Assembly (NCBI RefSeq): GCF_014836955.1
Contig: NZ_JACSPV010000021.1
Span: 1 to 64,000, forward strand
Direction of reading: 5' to 3'
DNA from: Bacillus norwichensis
Lineage (GTDB): Bacteria; Bacillota; Bacilli; Bacillales; Bacillaceae_C
Length of the DNA stretch: 64,000 bases
Shown piece after piece: positions 32,642 through 42,333 of this stretch; position 1 is the stretch's first letter; each line of letters begins with the position of its first letter. Under the pieces are notes generated by a model. It was not told the DNA's origin. It did no database searches and saw only the letters and a list, made by a program, of their open reading frames with translations. Made by a program: the position numbers and the translations under genes.

Positions 32642-33790
32642 CTACACCCCCTGTTTTGTTTGTTGCTCTAATCGATCAACTAGTTGCTTTGCTGCAATAC
32701 GAGGTGAAAGCTGATCCTTCTTTGCGATATCTAAGATCCTTTTCGTTGTTTCCGACATTTGCTCTCTTAAAAATGTGAAAATCTCAGATGCTTCACCTTT
32801 CACATCACCGTATAGGATTGATACAAAGAGACCTGCACCACCACTATTTGCAATAAAATCTGGAATCACCATTATGTCGTGTTCAAACAGCAATTGTTCT
32901 GCTTCACTCGTTACTGGAAGATTAGCCCCTTCAATGATTAATTTCACATTTAGATCACCGGCGTTATCAGCATGGATCACATCAGCAACGGCTGCTGGGA
33001 TTAATACATCTGAATGAACAGTTAACCAGGCGTTCCCTGGTAATTGTTCATACTCTGGAGGGAGGCCATTTCTTGATATCATCCCTGTATTATCTTTTAA
33101 ACCGGAAAGAAGAGGGATGTCTAGTCCATCTTTGCAATAAATAGTTCCTTTCCAATCTGCGATTGCCACTATTTTCACGCCATTTTCAAAAAGAAATTTT
33201 GCGGCGCTGGCTCCTACACTACCAAAGCCCTGTATCGAGACCTTTGCGTGATTTCTTTTTATTTCTAAATGGTTTAATCCCTCCAACGTCACAACCGCTA
33301 CCCCATAACCAGTTACGAGATCGGTTAACTTCATTCCGTCATAATTAGCTGACATTGCCCTTTGTAATTTCTCTGTTAAAATTGCACTGTTTTCCTGTTT
33401 ATTAATAAAAGCGTGAACAGAAGACTTTAATCCTAGATCTCTTAAAATGGTTAGTATATCTTCTTCTTTTGTACCTAAATCTTCACTCGTTAACCAATAT
33501 TCCCGAATATATGGGATATGTGCTTTAAGATATCGTTTTAAAACCTCTTTACTTTTTGGATGATCAGAAGGGAAATCTATGCCGCCTTTTGCGCCACCCA
33601 GTGGCACTCCCAATCCAGCCATTTTGATCGTCATGATTCGTGCTAACCTCTCGACTTCTTTTTTTGTGACCCCTTTTCTCATCCGAATTCCACCTGCGCA
33701 GAAATCGTTTTTCATTTCGTCAATCACAAAATATCCCTTCGCACCTGTTGCTTGATCAACCCATTCAGTCGCCAAATACGGATCTTTCAT
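32642..33790 (-). CDS. Glu/Leu/Phe/Val dehydrogenase family protein
   Basis: A 382-residue NAD(P)-dependent amino-acid dehydrogenase that oxidatively deaminates an amino acid to its 2-oxoacid. The substrate-binding Lys68 lies in [12 protein letters not shown], followed by PKSK where the catalytic Lys is expected. The Rossmann domain is seen in [17 protein letters not shown], and [11 protein letters not shown] plus [11 protein letters not shown] are family hallmarks. The length is between leucine dehydrogenase (about 365) and glutamate dehydrogenase (about 420). As it precedes E2/E1 genes, its product probably feeds the 2-oxoacid dehydrogenase complex (inference). It overlaps the permease gene by 4 bases. 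Confidence 0.88.
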   Translation of the reverse strand: MKDPYLATEWVDQATGAKGYFVIDEMKNDFCAGGIRMRKGVTKKEVERLARIMTIKMAGLGVPLGGAKGGIDFPSDHPKSKEVLKRYLKAHIPYIREYWLTSEDLGTKEEDILTILRDLGLKSSVHAFINKQENSAILTEKLQRAMSANYDGMKLTDLVTGYGVAVVTLEGLNHLEIKRNHAKVSIQGFGSVGASAAKFLFENGVKIVAIADWKGTIYCKDGLDIPLLSGLKDNTGMISRNGLPPEYEQLPGNAWLTVHSDVLIPAAVADVIHADNAGDLNVKLIIEGANLPVTSEAEQLLFEHDIMVIPDFIANSGGAGLFVSILYGDVKGEASEIFTFLREQMSETTKRILDIAKKDQLSPRIAAKQLVDRLEQQTKQGV

Positions 33791-35142
33791 TTGTATTCCT
33801 CCATTACTTCGTTTTGAACATCATCGATCGCCTCATTAAAGCCGAACCTATTATTATTAATATCTTTTACCTTGCAATAGACGATGGCGATTACTGCGAT
33901 ACCCAGCACCAATGCCCCGACAATGGGTACATCAAGAATAGCCAGCAATGCAAATAATAAACTGCTGATTATTCCGAAAATACTCAGCAGGATTAGCAAT
34001 GGCTTAGGAATCTTTACAGCTGAGTTCTCATAAAGCTTCGGAGCTTTTTTGAAAATCTTTAAAGCTGAAAACCCCATCAAAACACCGCCTAGGAGCAATC
34101 CAACAATCGTCATTGTCGCAAACGTTGTTTCACTCAGTCCTGTTATTAGTAAAAACATTGTAATGAAACCAATCGCAATGAGGGAGATATAAGGAGATTG
34201 AAACCTGCGATGTTGTTTTGTAAATTGCTGAGAAAAAACGCCTTCTTTCCCCATCACATACAACTCTTGTGGAATCACCAATAAAATGGCATTTAAGGTT
34301 GTAAAGATTGCCAGCAATCCACCTAGTGCAATAAAATTAACAATCCAATTTGGCAGAAAGAGTTCCGCTGTCATTGGAATAGATGCACTGAATCCGATAA
34401 ATTCATCGATTGGAATAATCGTTGTGGAAACATAGCTTACGCCCATATAAATCAACGTAACAAGTATTAAGCTAATCACGATAGCTCTTGGTGTATTCTT
34501 TTGCGGATTCTGTATTTCTCCGCCTATTTCAGTGATGATGCCATAACCAGCATAAGAATAAAAAGAAAGAACCGCTGCCATAAACAATCCGGTAATCCCG
34601 CCTCTCATAAAAGGTCCATTATCCACAGCTGTCAAATCTCCACTAAGTTGACCGAACAATCCGACGAAAATGTAAATAGCCAGTGCTAATAGCATCCAAA
34701 TGACCATTCCAACTTGCAGTAGACTTGAAAATCGTATTCCAAAAAAGTTAATGAGCAGAAAAACAAAGACAGTTACAAGCGCAGTAGTTAACACGGGTAA
34801 ACTTGAAAAATAAAAACCTAGATAATTTACAAAACCCAGTGCGAGCATCCCAATTGCCCCAATACCGGCAAATATCATGCATAATCCTGCCAGCACTCCG
34901 AATGTTGGACTTAATAATCGACTTGCATAAATGTAACTGCCACCTGAGCTCGGGAACATGGAACCTAGTTGAATGTAGTAAGCGCTTCCAAAAAATGCTG
35001 GAATTGCCCCTAATAAAAAGGCTAGAACAAGCGATGGGCCAGTCTGATTAACTAATGGACCTAACAATACAAAGACAGCTGCTCCCACCATTGTTCCTAC
35101 AAGTGTCGAAATGGCTCCAATCAATCCAATTTTCCGGTTCAA
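33787..35142 (-). CDS. APC family amino acid permease
   Basis: A 451-residue transporter with about 12 TM segments. The first helix KIGLIGAISTLVGTMVGAAVFVLLGPL carries the unwound GTMVGAAVF motif of the APC family. GAIPAFFGSAYYIQLGSMFPSSGGSYIYASRLLSP is the second signature. It is the first gene of the minus-strand operon with the dehydrogenase and the E2/E1 genes, so it probably imports the amino acid they degrade. I prefer the TTG at 35142, with AAAGGGG 8 bases upstream, over the GTG at 35151, which sits on that site. Confidence 0.88.
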   Translation of the reverse strand: MNRKIGLIGAISTLVGTMVGAAVFVLLGPLVNQTGPSLVLAFLLGAIPAFFGSAYYIQLGSMFPSSGGSYIYASRLLSPTFGVLAGLCMIFAGIGAIGMLALGFVNYLGFYFSSLPVLTTALVTVFVFLLINFFGIRFSSLLQVGMVIWMLLALAIYIFVGLFGQLSGDLTAVDNGPFMRGGITGLFMAAVLSFYSYAGYGIITEIGGEIQNPQKNTPRAIVISLILVTLIYMGVSYVSTTIIPIDEFIGFSASIPMTAELFLPNWIVNFIALGGLLAIFTTLNAILLVIPQELYVMGKEGVFSQQFTKQHRRFQSPYISLIAIGFITMFLLITGLSETTFATMTIVGLLLGGVLMGFSALKIFKKAPKLYENSAVKIPKPLLILLSIFGIISSLLFALLAILDVPIVGALVLGIAVIAIVYCKVKDINNNRFGFNEAIDDVQNEVMEEYK

Positions 35143-35201
35143 TAACAACACCCCTTTCTTAATAATCTGAATATTCGACAGAGCGTCAAATTGTTGAGGT
35201 T

Positions 35202-35230
35202 ATGATATTATATTAAGCAGTACATGTCAA
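35202..35230 (-). promoter_or_regulatory. SigA promoter of the permease/dehydrogenase/E2-E1 operon
   Basis: Read on the minus strand: -35 TTGACA, 17-base spacer, -10 TATCAT. It lies in the 116-base gap between the divergent permease and TetR genes, so a repressor bound here could control both directions. Confidence 0.75.
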
Positions 35231-35258
35231 GGTAATCAAAAAAATAACGAGGTGCATT

Positions 35259-35864
35259 ATGAGAAGGGATAGACGACTTCAACGCTCTTATCGGACGAGA
35301 AAAAAACTCATTGAATCAGCTAAAAAGGTTTTTTTGGAGTCAGGATATCATGATACTACGATACAAAAAATAAATGAGGAGGCGAGTACAGGGCGCGGTA
35401 CAATATATTCCCACTTTCCAGGGGGCAAGGATGAATTATTATCTGATCTAATGCATGAAATAATGAATGAATTTTACGCGGTTGCGGATATAGACTTTAA
35501 ACCTAAAACAACTGAAGAAGCATTCCGAATTATTAGAACACAGGTGTTTGATTTTATTTCTTTAGCCAATAAGCATAAAGAACTTTTAGTCGCTTTGTAT
35601 GAAGCGATTAGTGTATCTAAGTTACTTAGAGAAAGATGGGAAGAAATTTTAAATGAATTTATTAATCGAATTAGTTCAGATATTCAATTTTCTAAAGATA
35701 CCAACCTTGCAAAACTGAATATTGATAATGAAATTGTGGCAAGGATACTTTTATTTTCTGGTGAAAGATTTTTATGGGAGATTGTTACTGATCGTAATAC
35801 GAAATCAATTTCCGAAATCGCCGATAACATTACTAAAATTTATATGTTTGGGCTATATTTGTAA
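35259..35864 (+). CDS. TetR family transcriptional regulator
   Basis: A 201-residue regulator. The N-terminal HTH is typical of the family: KLIESAKKVFLESGYHDTTIQKI, then STGRGTIYSHFPGGKDELL. The C-terminal ligand domain is all-helical and not assignable. The start follows CGAGGTG. Being divergent from the amino-acid permease operon and only 116 bases away, it is the probable repressor of that operon, responding to the amino acid, its 2-oxoacid or an acyl-CoA (inference). Confidence 0.9.
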   Translation: MRRDRRLQRSYRTRKKLIESAKKVFLESGYHDTTIQKINEEASTGRGTIYSHFPGGKDELLSDLMHEIMNEFYAVADIDFKPKTTEEAFRIIRTQVFDFISLANKHKELLVALYEAISVSKLLRERWEEILNEFINRISSDIQFSKDTNLAKLNIDNEIVARILLFSGERFLWEIVTDRNTKSISEIADNITKIYMFGLYL

Positions 35865-36392
35865 AAAGATAGAGCTTTTGCAGTACCTTGTTTTTGTGAA
35901 TTGAGCCAAGTTTTGTCGGCAGGTTATTCACTGAAGGAAGTTCGACAACTCCAAATCGTTCTATCGATCTTATTGCCAAATAAAGTCGAATTTAGTAATA
36001 TGTAAGTTATAGTTTTTTCAGAATAGAGATTTTGTTATGGGTAGTTTTTCATATTTTCAAAAAGGGCGAAGGCGAATTTGGGCAATAAAGCAGGACAGCA
36101 TTAGGAGTATACTTTCGGATATAGAAGTGATGGTGCTTTATGATTATTAAAGCTTAGTTTTTGTGGTCTTTATATTCAGAAGATTTATTCTTAAACGGTG
36201 ATTCTGATTCTCGTTTCATGGGTTAATATTCTATCAATATGTCTAATTTGTCAGAAAAATTAACCAATATTCTCGTCTTAGTAATCGTATATTTGAGAAA
36301 GTAGTTTGGTAGAAAAGATCCCCATGAAAGGTCTCTATACATCTGGAAGATTCTGAAAATTTTATGTAAAGTCAACAGGAGGTATCTTTTCG
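35865..36392. other. Gene-free interval before the ABC transporter operon
   Basis: 528 bases, AT-rich, with no convincing frame. GGTTAAT near 36220 and ATTAACC near 36263 could form a weak long-range stem. The AGGAGG for the next gene is at 36377-36382. I found no clear promoter or riboswitch. Confidence 0.5.
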
Positions 36393-37958
36393 GTGAAAAA
36401 GACATGGAAAATTTTAGTTCTATTAACTGCTGCATTTACATTGGTGATGGCCGGATGTGGCAACGGTTCGTCAGATAAAGATAAAAAGAAAAAGGAAACA
36501 GCATCGGAAATGCGCGTGGCTCTTACTGGTCAACCGCCTACGATTGATCCAATGATGACACCGGGAGCATCGACCAAACAGGTAGCAAGACATATATTCG
36601 AACAGCTCTTAACATTAAATTCTAATTTTGAGCCTGTCCCTATGCTTGCAGATTCCGTAGATAAAAGTGACGATGGAAAAACATATACTTTTAATCTGCG
36701 TAAGGGCGTCAAATTCCATAATGGGGAAGAAATGACTGCAGATGACGTCGTGGCATCTATGAATCGCTGGATTGAACAATCCTCAGTTGCCAAAGCGACT
36801 TTTGGAGATTCGCAATTTGAAAAAGCTGATGATTATACAGTTGAATTGAAACTGAGTGAACCGACATTAGATACACTAGAAGTTATTGCTTCACCAAAAC
36901 AATTTTCTGCTATTATGCCTAAAGAGATCATTGAAAAAGCAGATAAAGATGGAGTGAAGGAATACATAGGCACTGGACCTTTTAAATTTTCAGAATGGTC
37001 GCAAGACCAATTCATTCATTTGACTAAATTTGAAGGTTACAGTTCTTTGGATACTGAGGCTGACGGCCTTTCTGGAAAAAAAGAAGCACTTGTTGATGAC
37101 CTATATTTTGATATTGTGACAGATCCGGCAACTAGATTAGCTGGTTTACAAACCGGTCAATATGACGTTTCGCTTTCGGTATCAAATGATAACTATGAGC
37201 AAGTACTTGATGATAAATCTTTAAAAACTTATAAAGATCTATACGGAAATATAACGCTTGTATACAACAAAGAAAAAGGTCCTTTCACAGATTTTAAATT
37301 GAGGGAAGCTGTAAATACAGCGATCAATTCAGAAGAGGTTATGCTAGCGGTATTTGGTCACTCCGACCTTTACGAAATTGATGCAGGCTATATGAATAAA
37401 GCACAAACAAACTGGTACAACGATAGCGGTAAGGACGTCTACAACCAAGGCGATACAGCCAAAGCTAAAGAAATGTTGAAGAAAGCAGGCTATAACGGCG
37501 AAGAAGTCAAGCTGATGGTTACACGTGATTATGATTACCAATATAACGCAGCGGTTGTATTGCAGGACCAATTGAAAGCGATTGGAGTAAATGTAAAACT
37601 AGAAGTCTATGACTGGGGGACTTTGTTAGACCGTGAAAATGATCCAAACAATTGGGATTTACTTGTCATCGGTTTCTCAACAGTTACCACACCTTCACAA
37701 GTTTTATATTTGACCAATAACCAACATGGATTTACAAATGATAAAAAAATAGCAGGGCTGCTTGATGACATCAAAACATCCAACGACCAGGAGAAAGCTA
37801 AAGCCTTATTTAAGGAACTGCAAGATTATGGATGGCATAAATATCTTCCTGTCTCCAATATCGGTTTCCATTATGATTTTATTACCACATCAGATAAGGT
37901 TGACGGCTTCTCAGTCTTTGATGGCCCAGTTCTCTGGAATACAAGTGTATCGAAATAA
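36393..37958 (+). CDS. ABC transporter substrate-binding lipoprotein (Opp/Dpp family)
   Basis: A 521-residue extracytoplasmic binding protein. The signal peptide ends in a lipobox (VMAGC, Cys22), so it is lipid-anchored. The mature protein has the SBP_bac_5 pattern: LTGQPPTIDPMMTPGAST, GKTYTFNLRKGVKFHNGEEMTADDVV and the late QDYGWHKYLPVSNI. Family members bind peptides, nickel, glutathione or opines. It starts with GTG, with AGGAGG 10 bases upstream. It is the first gene of an operon with an amidohydrolase, two permeases and two ATPases. The amidohydrolase suggests that the cargo is a small amide, cyclic peptide or dipeptide. Confidence 0.92.
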   Translation: MKKTWKILVLLTAAFTLVMAGCGNGSSDKDKKKKETASEMRVALTGQPPTIDPMMTPGASTKQVARHIFEQLLTLNSNFEPVPMLADSVDKSDDGKTYTFNLRKGVKFHNGEEMTADDVVASMNRWIEQSSVAKATFGDSQFEKADDYTVELKLSEPTLDTLEVIASPKQFSAIMPKEIIEKADKDGVKEYIGTGPFKFSEWSQDQFIHLTKFEGYSSLDTEADGLSGKKEALVDDLYFDIVTDPATRLAGLQTGQYDVSLSVSNDNYEQVLDDKSLKTYKDLYGNITLVYNKEKGPFTDFKLREAVNTAINSEEVMLAVFGHSDLYEIDAGYMNKAQTNWYNDSGKDVYNQGDTAKAKEMLKKAGYNGEEVKLMVTRDYDYQYNAAVVLQDQLKAIGVNVKLEVYDWGTLLDRENDPNNWDLLVIGFSTVTTPSQVLYLTNNQHGFTNDKKIAGLLDDIKTSNDQEKAKALFKELQDYGWHKYLPVSNIGFHYDFITTSDKVDGFSVFDGPVLWNTSVSK

Positions 37959-37966
37959 CTCATCAC

Positions 37967-37997
37967 AAGAGTTGTCTTTCTTCGAGAGACAACTCTT
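37967..37997 (+). terminator. Intra-operon hairpin after the binding-protein gene
   Basis: Perfect 11-base arms AAGAGTTGTCT/AGACAACTCTT with a 9-base loop but no T-run. Such hairpins after binding-protein genes usually protect the upstream message or reduce read-through, giving more binding protein than membrane components. Confidence 0.6.
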
Positions 37998-38029
37998 TCA
38001 AGTTAATTTTTCAACGAAGGAGAGTCAAA

Positions 38030-39283
38030 ATGGCATATAAACTGATAAAGAACGGAAATTTGATAGACGTCAATGGTGAAGTAACGGTTGAAAATGCGGC
38101 TGTATTATTGCAAGACAATACAATTGTGGATGCAGGAGCAATTAATCAAATTAAACAAGTCGATGATGCTGAAGTGATTGATGCTGATGGGGGATATATT
38201 CTTCCAGGATTCTTCGATTCGCATCTTCATTTGACCTTTCAAGTGGGAAGCACGCAGGAGAAGATCCTGACACCATTTTCAATGAAATTTTATAAGTCCA
38301 TCTCATTTATGCGTAAAACATTGGACGCTGGTATTACCTCTGTTCGTGATGCAGGAGGAGCTGATGCTGGTCTTAAAGCGGCTGTTGAACAGGGGCTTGT
38401 GGCAGGGCCGCGTATGCAAATTAGTATCAATGCTCTGACAACAACAAGTGGGCATGGCGACTCATGGAACTTATCCGGGATTGACACGACTACCCCTAGT
38501 TACCCTGGAATGCCAAGCGGTATTTGCGACGGTACGGAAGAGGTTCGCAAAAAAGTCCGTGAAATCTTCCGTGCAGGGGCCGAGGTTGTGAAAGTGCACG
38601 CGTCCGGCGGAGTGCTAAGTCCAACGGATCATCCTGAATTCACACAGTTTTCTCAAGAGGAACTGGAAGTCATTGTTCAAGAAGCACGCTTTAGAAAGAA
38701 TTTGAAGGTCATGGCACATGCACAAGGTGCAGAATCTATTAAAAATGCGGTTAAGGCAGGTATACATTCAATAGAACATGGTATCTTCTTGGATGATGAA
38801 ACGATTGAATTGATGCTTGAAAATGGTACCTACTTGGTTCCGACCTTACTGGCGCCTGTTTCAGTTTTGGAAACACCTAACTTGCCGGACTATGTAATGA
38901 AGAAAGCTAGTGAAGTAGCGGATGTTCACCGAGAAAGCATAGCGAAGGCACATAAAGCAGGAGTTAAGATTGCGATGGGAACTGATGCGGGATGCTTCCC
39001 ACATGGTACAAATCTAAGAGAGTTGGAATTGATGTGTGACATTGGAATGACTCCTATGGAGGCTATTCTCTCAGCTACAAAAGTGAGTTCGGAGCTTTTG
39101 GGATGGGAAGATCGCCTAGGATCAATAGAAGCAGGAAAATTGGCTGATGTCATAATTGTAAAAGAAAATCCACTTACAAATATTAAAGCTTTACAAGATA
39201 CAGACAACATACAGGTTGTTATCAAAGATGGCATTGTACAAAAGGATATAAGAGTTGGTTCTGCTATTGTAACTTCAAATTAA
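38030..39283 (+). CDS. Metal-dependent amidohydrolase (imidazolonepropionase/prolidase-like)
   Basis: A 417-residue amidohydrolase superfamily protein. The metal-binding DSHLHL follows the beta-sandwich at about residue 63. KVHASGGV (metal-bridging Lys or nearby), MAHAQG and SIEHGIF supply the later His residues, and GTDAGC the final Asp. This pattern belongs to the group containing Xaa-Arg/Xaa-Pro dipeptidases and imidazolonepropionase-like enzymes. There is no signal peptide, so it acts in the cytoplasm on imported material. It lies inside the ABC transporter operon between the binding protein and the permeases, so it very likely hydrolyses the transported substrate. Confidence 0.87.
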   Translation: MAYKLIKNGNLIDVNGEVTVENAAVLLQDNTIVDAGAINQIKQVDDAEVIDADGGYILPGFFDSHLHLTFQVGSTQEKILTPFSMKFYKSISFMRKTLDAGITSVRDAGGADAGLKAAVEQGLVAGPRMQISINALTTTSGHGDSWNLSGIDTTTPSYPGMPSGICDGTEEVRKKVREIFRAGAEVVKVHASGGVLSPTDHPEFTQFSQEELEVIVQEARFRKNLKVMAHAQGAESIKNAVKAGIHSIEHGIFLDDETIELMLENGTYLVPTLLAPVSVLETPNLPDYVMKKASEVADVHRESIAKAHKAGVKIAMGTDAGCFPHGTNLRELELMCDIGMTPMEAILSATKVSSELLGWEDRLGSIEAGKLADVIIVKENPLTNIKALQDTDNIQVVIKDGIVQKDIRVGSAIVTSN

Positions 39284-39304
39284 AAATGAAAGCCGTTTGT
39301 TGAT

Positions 39305-39344
39305 AGTCAGGAACTTCTTAGAATTGAAAGGGGTCCTGACTTTT
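39305..39344 (+). terminator. Weak terminator-like hairpin inside the operon
   Basis: AGTCAGGA/TCCTGACT arms followed by TTT, with a long loop of about 21 bases. It may cause partial attenuation before the permease genes. Confidence 0.4.
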
Positions 39345-39400
39345 GGCTTGTTTGTAAACAGAAAATTTTTTATAGAAAAAATACAAAAAATGGAGGAGGG

Positions 39401-40357
39401 ATGGCTTTGAGACTTTATATCTTACAAAGGCTATTGTCACTTATCCCCGTCATGCTTGTCGTGGCAATTGTCGTTTTTTTCTTAATTCACCTTACCCCAG
39501 GGGATCCAGCATCCATTATTCTGGGACCGGAGGCGCTTCCTGAAGATGTTGATAAGCTTCGAGAGGAAATGGGCCTTGATCTTCCCATTTTAGAGCAGTT
39601 CCTTATTTGGTTTGGAGGCATTTTTAAGGGTGACTTGGGGTGGTCTCCATTTATGGATATGCCAGTTATGGAGGCATTTTTAAGCCATCTTGGCCCAACC
39701 CTTTCTCTGGCAATACTAGCACAGATTATCTCTATTGTTATTGCAATTCCATTTGGAATCATTGCCGCAACAAAAAGAGGGACAGCTATTGATCAATTTT
39801 TCATGGTCTTTGCCCTGTTGGGGATTTCCATTCCGAGCTTTCTTTTGGGGCTTTTGCTGATCCTATTGTTTGCTGTCAAATTGCAATGGCTTCCTGTGGC
39901 GGGATACCAGCCCTTGGGTACAGGCTTTTGGAACCATTTGAAGTTTCTTATTCTGCCGGCTATTACGCTGGGAGCAATCCAGGCAGCATTGATTGCACGG
40001 ATGACTCGTTCCTCCATGCTTGATATTTTGAATATGAACTATATTAAAACAGCTCACGCCAAAGGGCTGAAAGAACGCGTGGTCATCTTCAAGCATGCTT
40101 TCAGAAATGCGTTTATCCCAATCTTAACGGTGATCGGCCAATCCTTTGGTACATTGATTGCGGGAGCCGTTGTGACAGAAGTGGTTTTCAATATACCAGG
40201 TATCGGTCAACTAATTGTCAACTCAATCCAGCGCCGGGATTACGTAGTTATCCAAGGAGCTGTATTGTTAATCGCCGGGGCATATGTTCTGATCAATCTG
40301 ATTGTCGACTTGTTATACGGCGTCGTTGACCCTAGGGTTCGACTGAACAAAAAATAG
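39401..40357 (+). CDS. ABC transporter permease (DppB/OppB type)
   Basis: A 318-residue permease with six TM segments. The N-terminal YILQRLLSLIPVMLVVAIVVFFLIHLTPGDPA is typical of DppB, and the cytoplasmic EAA loop is seen as NYIKTAHAKGLKERVVIFKHAFRNAFIP. The ATG at 39401 is only 4 bases after GGAGG; a TTG two codons later (39407) has better spacing and gives the more usual MRLYILQR start, so either may be used. It pairs with the next permease to form the channel. Confidence 0.92.
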   Translation: MALRLYILQRLLSLIPVMLVVAIVVFFLIHLTPGDPASIILGPEALPEDVDKLREEMGLDLPILEQFLIWFGGIFKGDLGWSPFMDMPVMEAFLSHLGPTLSLAILAQIISIVIAIPFGIIAATKRGTAIDQFFMVFALLGISIPSFLLGLLLILLFAVKLQWLPVAGYQPLGTGFWNHLKFLILPAITLGAIQAALIARMTRSSMLDILNMNYIKTAHAKGLKERVVIFKHAFRNAFIPILTVIGQSFGTLIAGAVVTEVVFNIPGIGQLIVNSIQRRDYVVIQGAVLLIAGAYVLINLIVDLLYGVVDPRVRLNKK

Positions 40358-40368
40358 GGGGTGAAGGA

Positions 40369-41280
40369 ATGCTAACAGAAACAAAGACTGTTGAGGTTGA
40401 ACCAACCTTACAGCAACAGAAAAAAGAAGTAGCCAAGGAAAAACGGGCGCTGCTGCTGAGAAGGATTTGGGCGAATAAGCTTTTGGTCATTGGAGGAGCT
40501 ATTATTATCCTAATCACCCTTGTAGCCTTGGCCGCACCTGTGATTACTCAGTTCACGCCGTATGATTTGGAGGCGACTAACCGACTGAAGCCGCCAAGTG
40601 CAGAGCATTGGTTTGGAACGGATAATTTTGGACGGGATATTTTCAGTCGTGTGGTGTATGGAGCCAGGGTGTCCTTGGCTGTGGGTCTTTCAGTGGCTTT
40701 CATTACAGGCTTTTTAGGCTTGTTTATCGGGATGTACTCTTCGTATTATCGGATTTTGGACCATGTTCTCATGAGAGTTGCTGACGGACTGATGGCTTTT
40801 CCTTCAATCCTATTGGCAATCGCAATCATGGCTGTGATGGGTCCTAAGCCGGCCAATGTAGTTCTGGCTATTGTCATTGTAGAGACACCTGTTGTTGCCC
40901 GAATCGTTCGTTCGTCAGCGCTGGTTGTGAAAGAACAGACATTTATTGAAGCGGCAAAAGCTCAAGGTGCCAGCTCGTGGAGAATTATTTGGCAGCATAT
41001 GGCTCCAAATGTTCTGACTCCACTGATTGTACAAGTGACGTATGTTTTTTCTGTTTCCATGATAATTGAAGCAGCTTTGAGCTTTTTGGGTGCAGGAATA
41101 CCTGCTCCTGAGCCGAGTTGGGGGAACATTTTGTATGACGGAAAAAGCGTTATTCAAACGGCTTGGTGGATGACTGTATTCCCGGGATTGTTCCTCTTAC
41201 TTGCTGTATTAGGATCCAATCTGCTTGGTGATGGAATCCGTGATTTAATCGACCCGCATTCGAATAAAGCTAAAAAATAG
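40369..41280 (+). CDS. ABC transporter permease (DppC/OppC type)
   Basis: A 303-residue partner permease. A cytoplasmic N-terminal tail of about 40 charged residues precedes TM1 (LLVIGGAIIILITLVALAAP). HWFGTDNFGRDIFSRVVYGARVSL is the DppC signature, and the EAA loop appears as TFIEAAKAQGASSWRIIWQHMAPN. The GGGGGTGAAGGA ribosome site is only 11 bases after the previous stop, so the two permeases are made together. Confidence 0.93.
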   Translation: MLTETKTVEVEPTLQQQKKEVAKEKRALLLRRIWANKLLVIGGAIIILITLVALAAPVITQFTPYDLEATNRLKPPSAEHWFGTDNFGRDIFSRVVYGARVSLAVGLSVAFITGFLGLFIGMYSSYYRILDHVLMRVADGLMAFPSILLAIAIMAVMGPKPANVVLAIVIVETPVVARIVRSSALVVKEQTFIEAAKAQGASSWRIIWQHMAPNVLTPLIVQVTYVFSVSMIIEAALSFLGAGIPAPEPSWGNILYDGKSVIQTAWWMTVFPGLFLLLAVLGSNLLGDGIRDLIDPHSNKAKK

Positions 41281-41322
41281 TACTGAAAACCAAAGAAAAT
41301 TTTTGAACGAGGAGGACTTGAA

Positions 41323-42333
41323 ATGTCTGAACAGCCTCTTTTGGAAGTGAAAGACCTAAAAACGACATTCTCTACGGAAACTGGATCTGTCACGGCTGTG
41401 GATGGAGTTTCGTTTTCTATAGACAAAGGAGAAACAATCGGAGTGGTAGGGGAGTCTGGATGCGGAAAAAGTGTGACAGCTGAGTCGATCATGCGTCTCT
41501 TGAATGAAAGCTCAACAAAATATGGCGGTAAAGTCCTTCTTGAAGGGGAAAATCTGCTGAAATTGAGTAAAGAAAAAATGCGTGATATACGTGGTAATCA
41601 AATATCCATGATATTTCAAGATCCCATGACATCATTGAATCCATTACAGACAATTGGCAGTCAAATAGCTGAAGCAATTATTGTCCACCAGAAGGTGAAA
41701 AAGGCTGCAGCTTATCAAAAAGCGGTAGAAATGCTGCGGTTGACAGGGATTCCGGCACCGGAAAAGAGGGTAAACGAGTATCCGCATGAAATTTCCGGAG
41801 GAATGCGTCAACGAGTAGTCATCGCGATGGCTCTAGCATGCCAGCCTAAAGTCATTATCGCGGATGAACCGACTACGGCTTTGGATGTTACCATCCAAGC
41901 TCAGATCCTGGATCTCATGAATGATCTGAAGAAAGAGCTGGATATGGGTATCATGATGATTACCCATGATTTAGGTGTAGTCGCAGAAGTTTGCCAGAGA
42001 GTAGTCGTTATGTATCTTGGACAGGTAATAGAAGAGGGGGGAGTGGGGGAACTGTTCGAACGGCCACTGCATCCATATACGAAGGGGCTGCTCCAATCTA
42101 TCCCGCAGTTGGATGGGGATCGCTCGAAGAAGCTGCATGTTATTACAGGAGTCGTTCCGCCATTAACAGCCGTTCCGAAAGGATGCCGCTTTGCGCCAAG
42201 ATGTGCTTTTGCCGATGAGACATGTACAAATAAAGCACCTGAACTAAATGATGCAGGTAACGGGCAAAAGGTAAGATGCTGGCATTTTGAGAAGATTTTA
42301 AAAGAGGAGGAACAGCATGTTGCCACAGTATAA
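41323..42333 (+). CDS. ABC transporter ATP-binding protein (DppD/OppD type)
   Basis: A 336-residue ATPase. Walker A GESGCGKS, signature ISGGMRQRV, and Walker [13 protein letters not shown] are intact. The C-terminal oligopeptide-transporter domain has [15 protein letters not shown], whose Cys residues in this family can bind a 4Fe-4S cluster. Its end overlaps the next ATPase gene by 17 bases. Confidence 0.93.
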   Translation: MSEQPLLEVKDLKTTFSTETGSVTAVDGVSFSIDKGETIGVVGESGCGKSVTAESIMRLLNESSTKYGGKVLLEGENLLKLSKEKMRDIRGNQISMIFQDPMTSLNPLQTIGSQIAEAIIVHQKVKKAAAYQKAVEMLRLTGIPAPEKRVNEYPHEISGGMRQRVVIAMALACQPKVIIADEPTTALDVTIQAQILDLMNDLKKELDMGIMMITHDLGVVAEVCQRVVVMYLGQVIEEGGVGELFERPLHPYTKGLLQSIPQLDGDRSKKLHVITGVVPPLTAVPKGCRFAPRCAFADETCTNKAPELNDAGNGQKVRCWHFEKILKEEEQHVATV

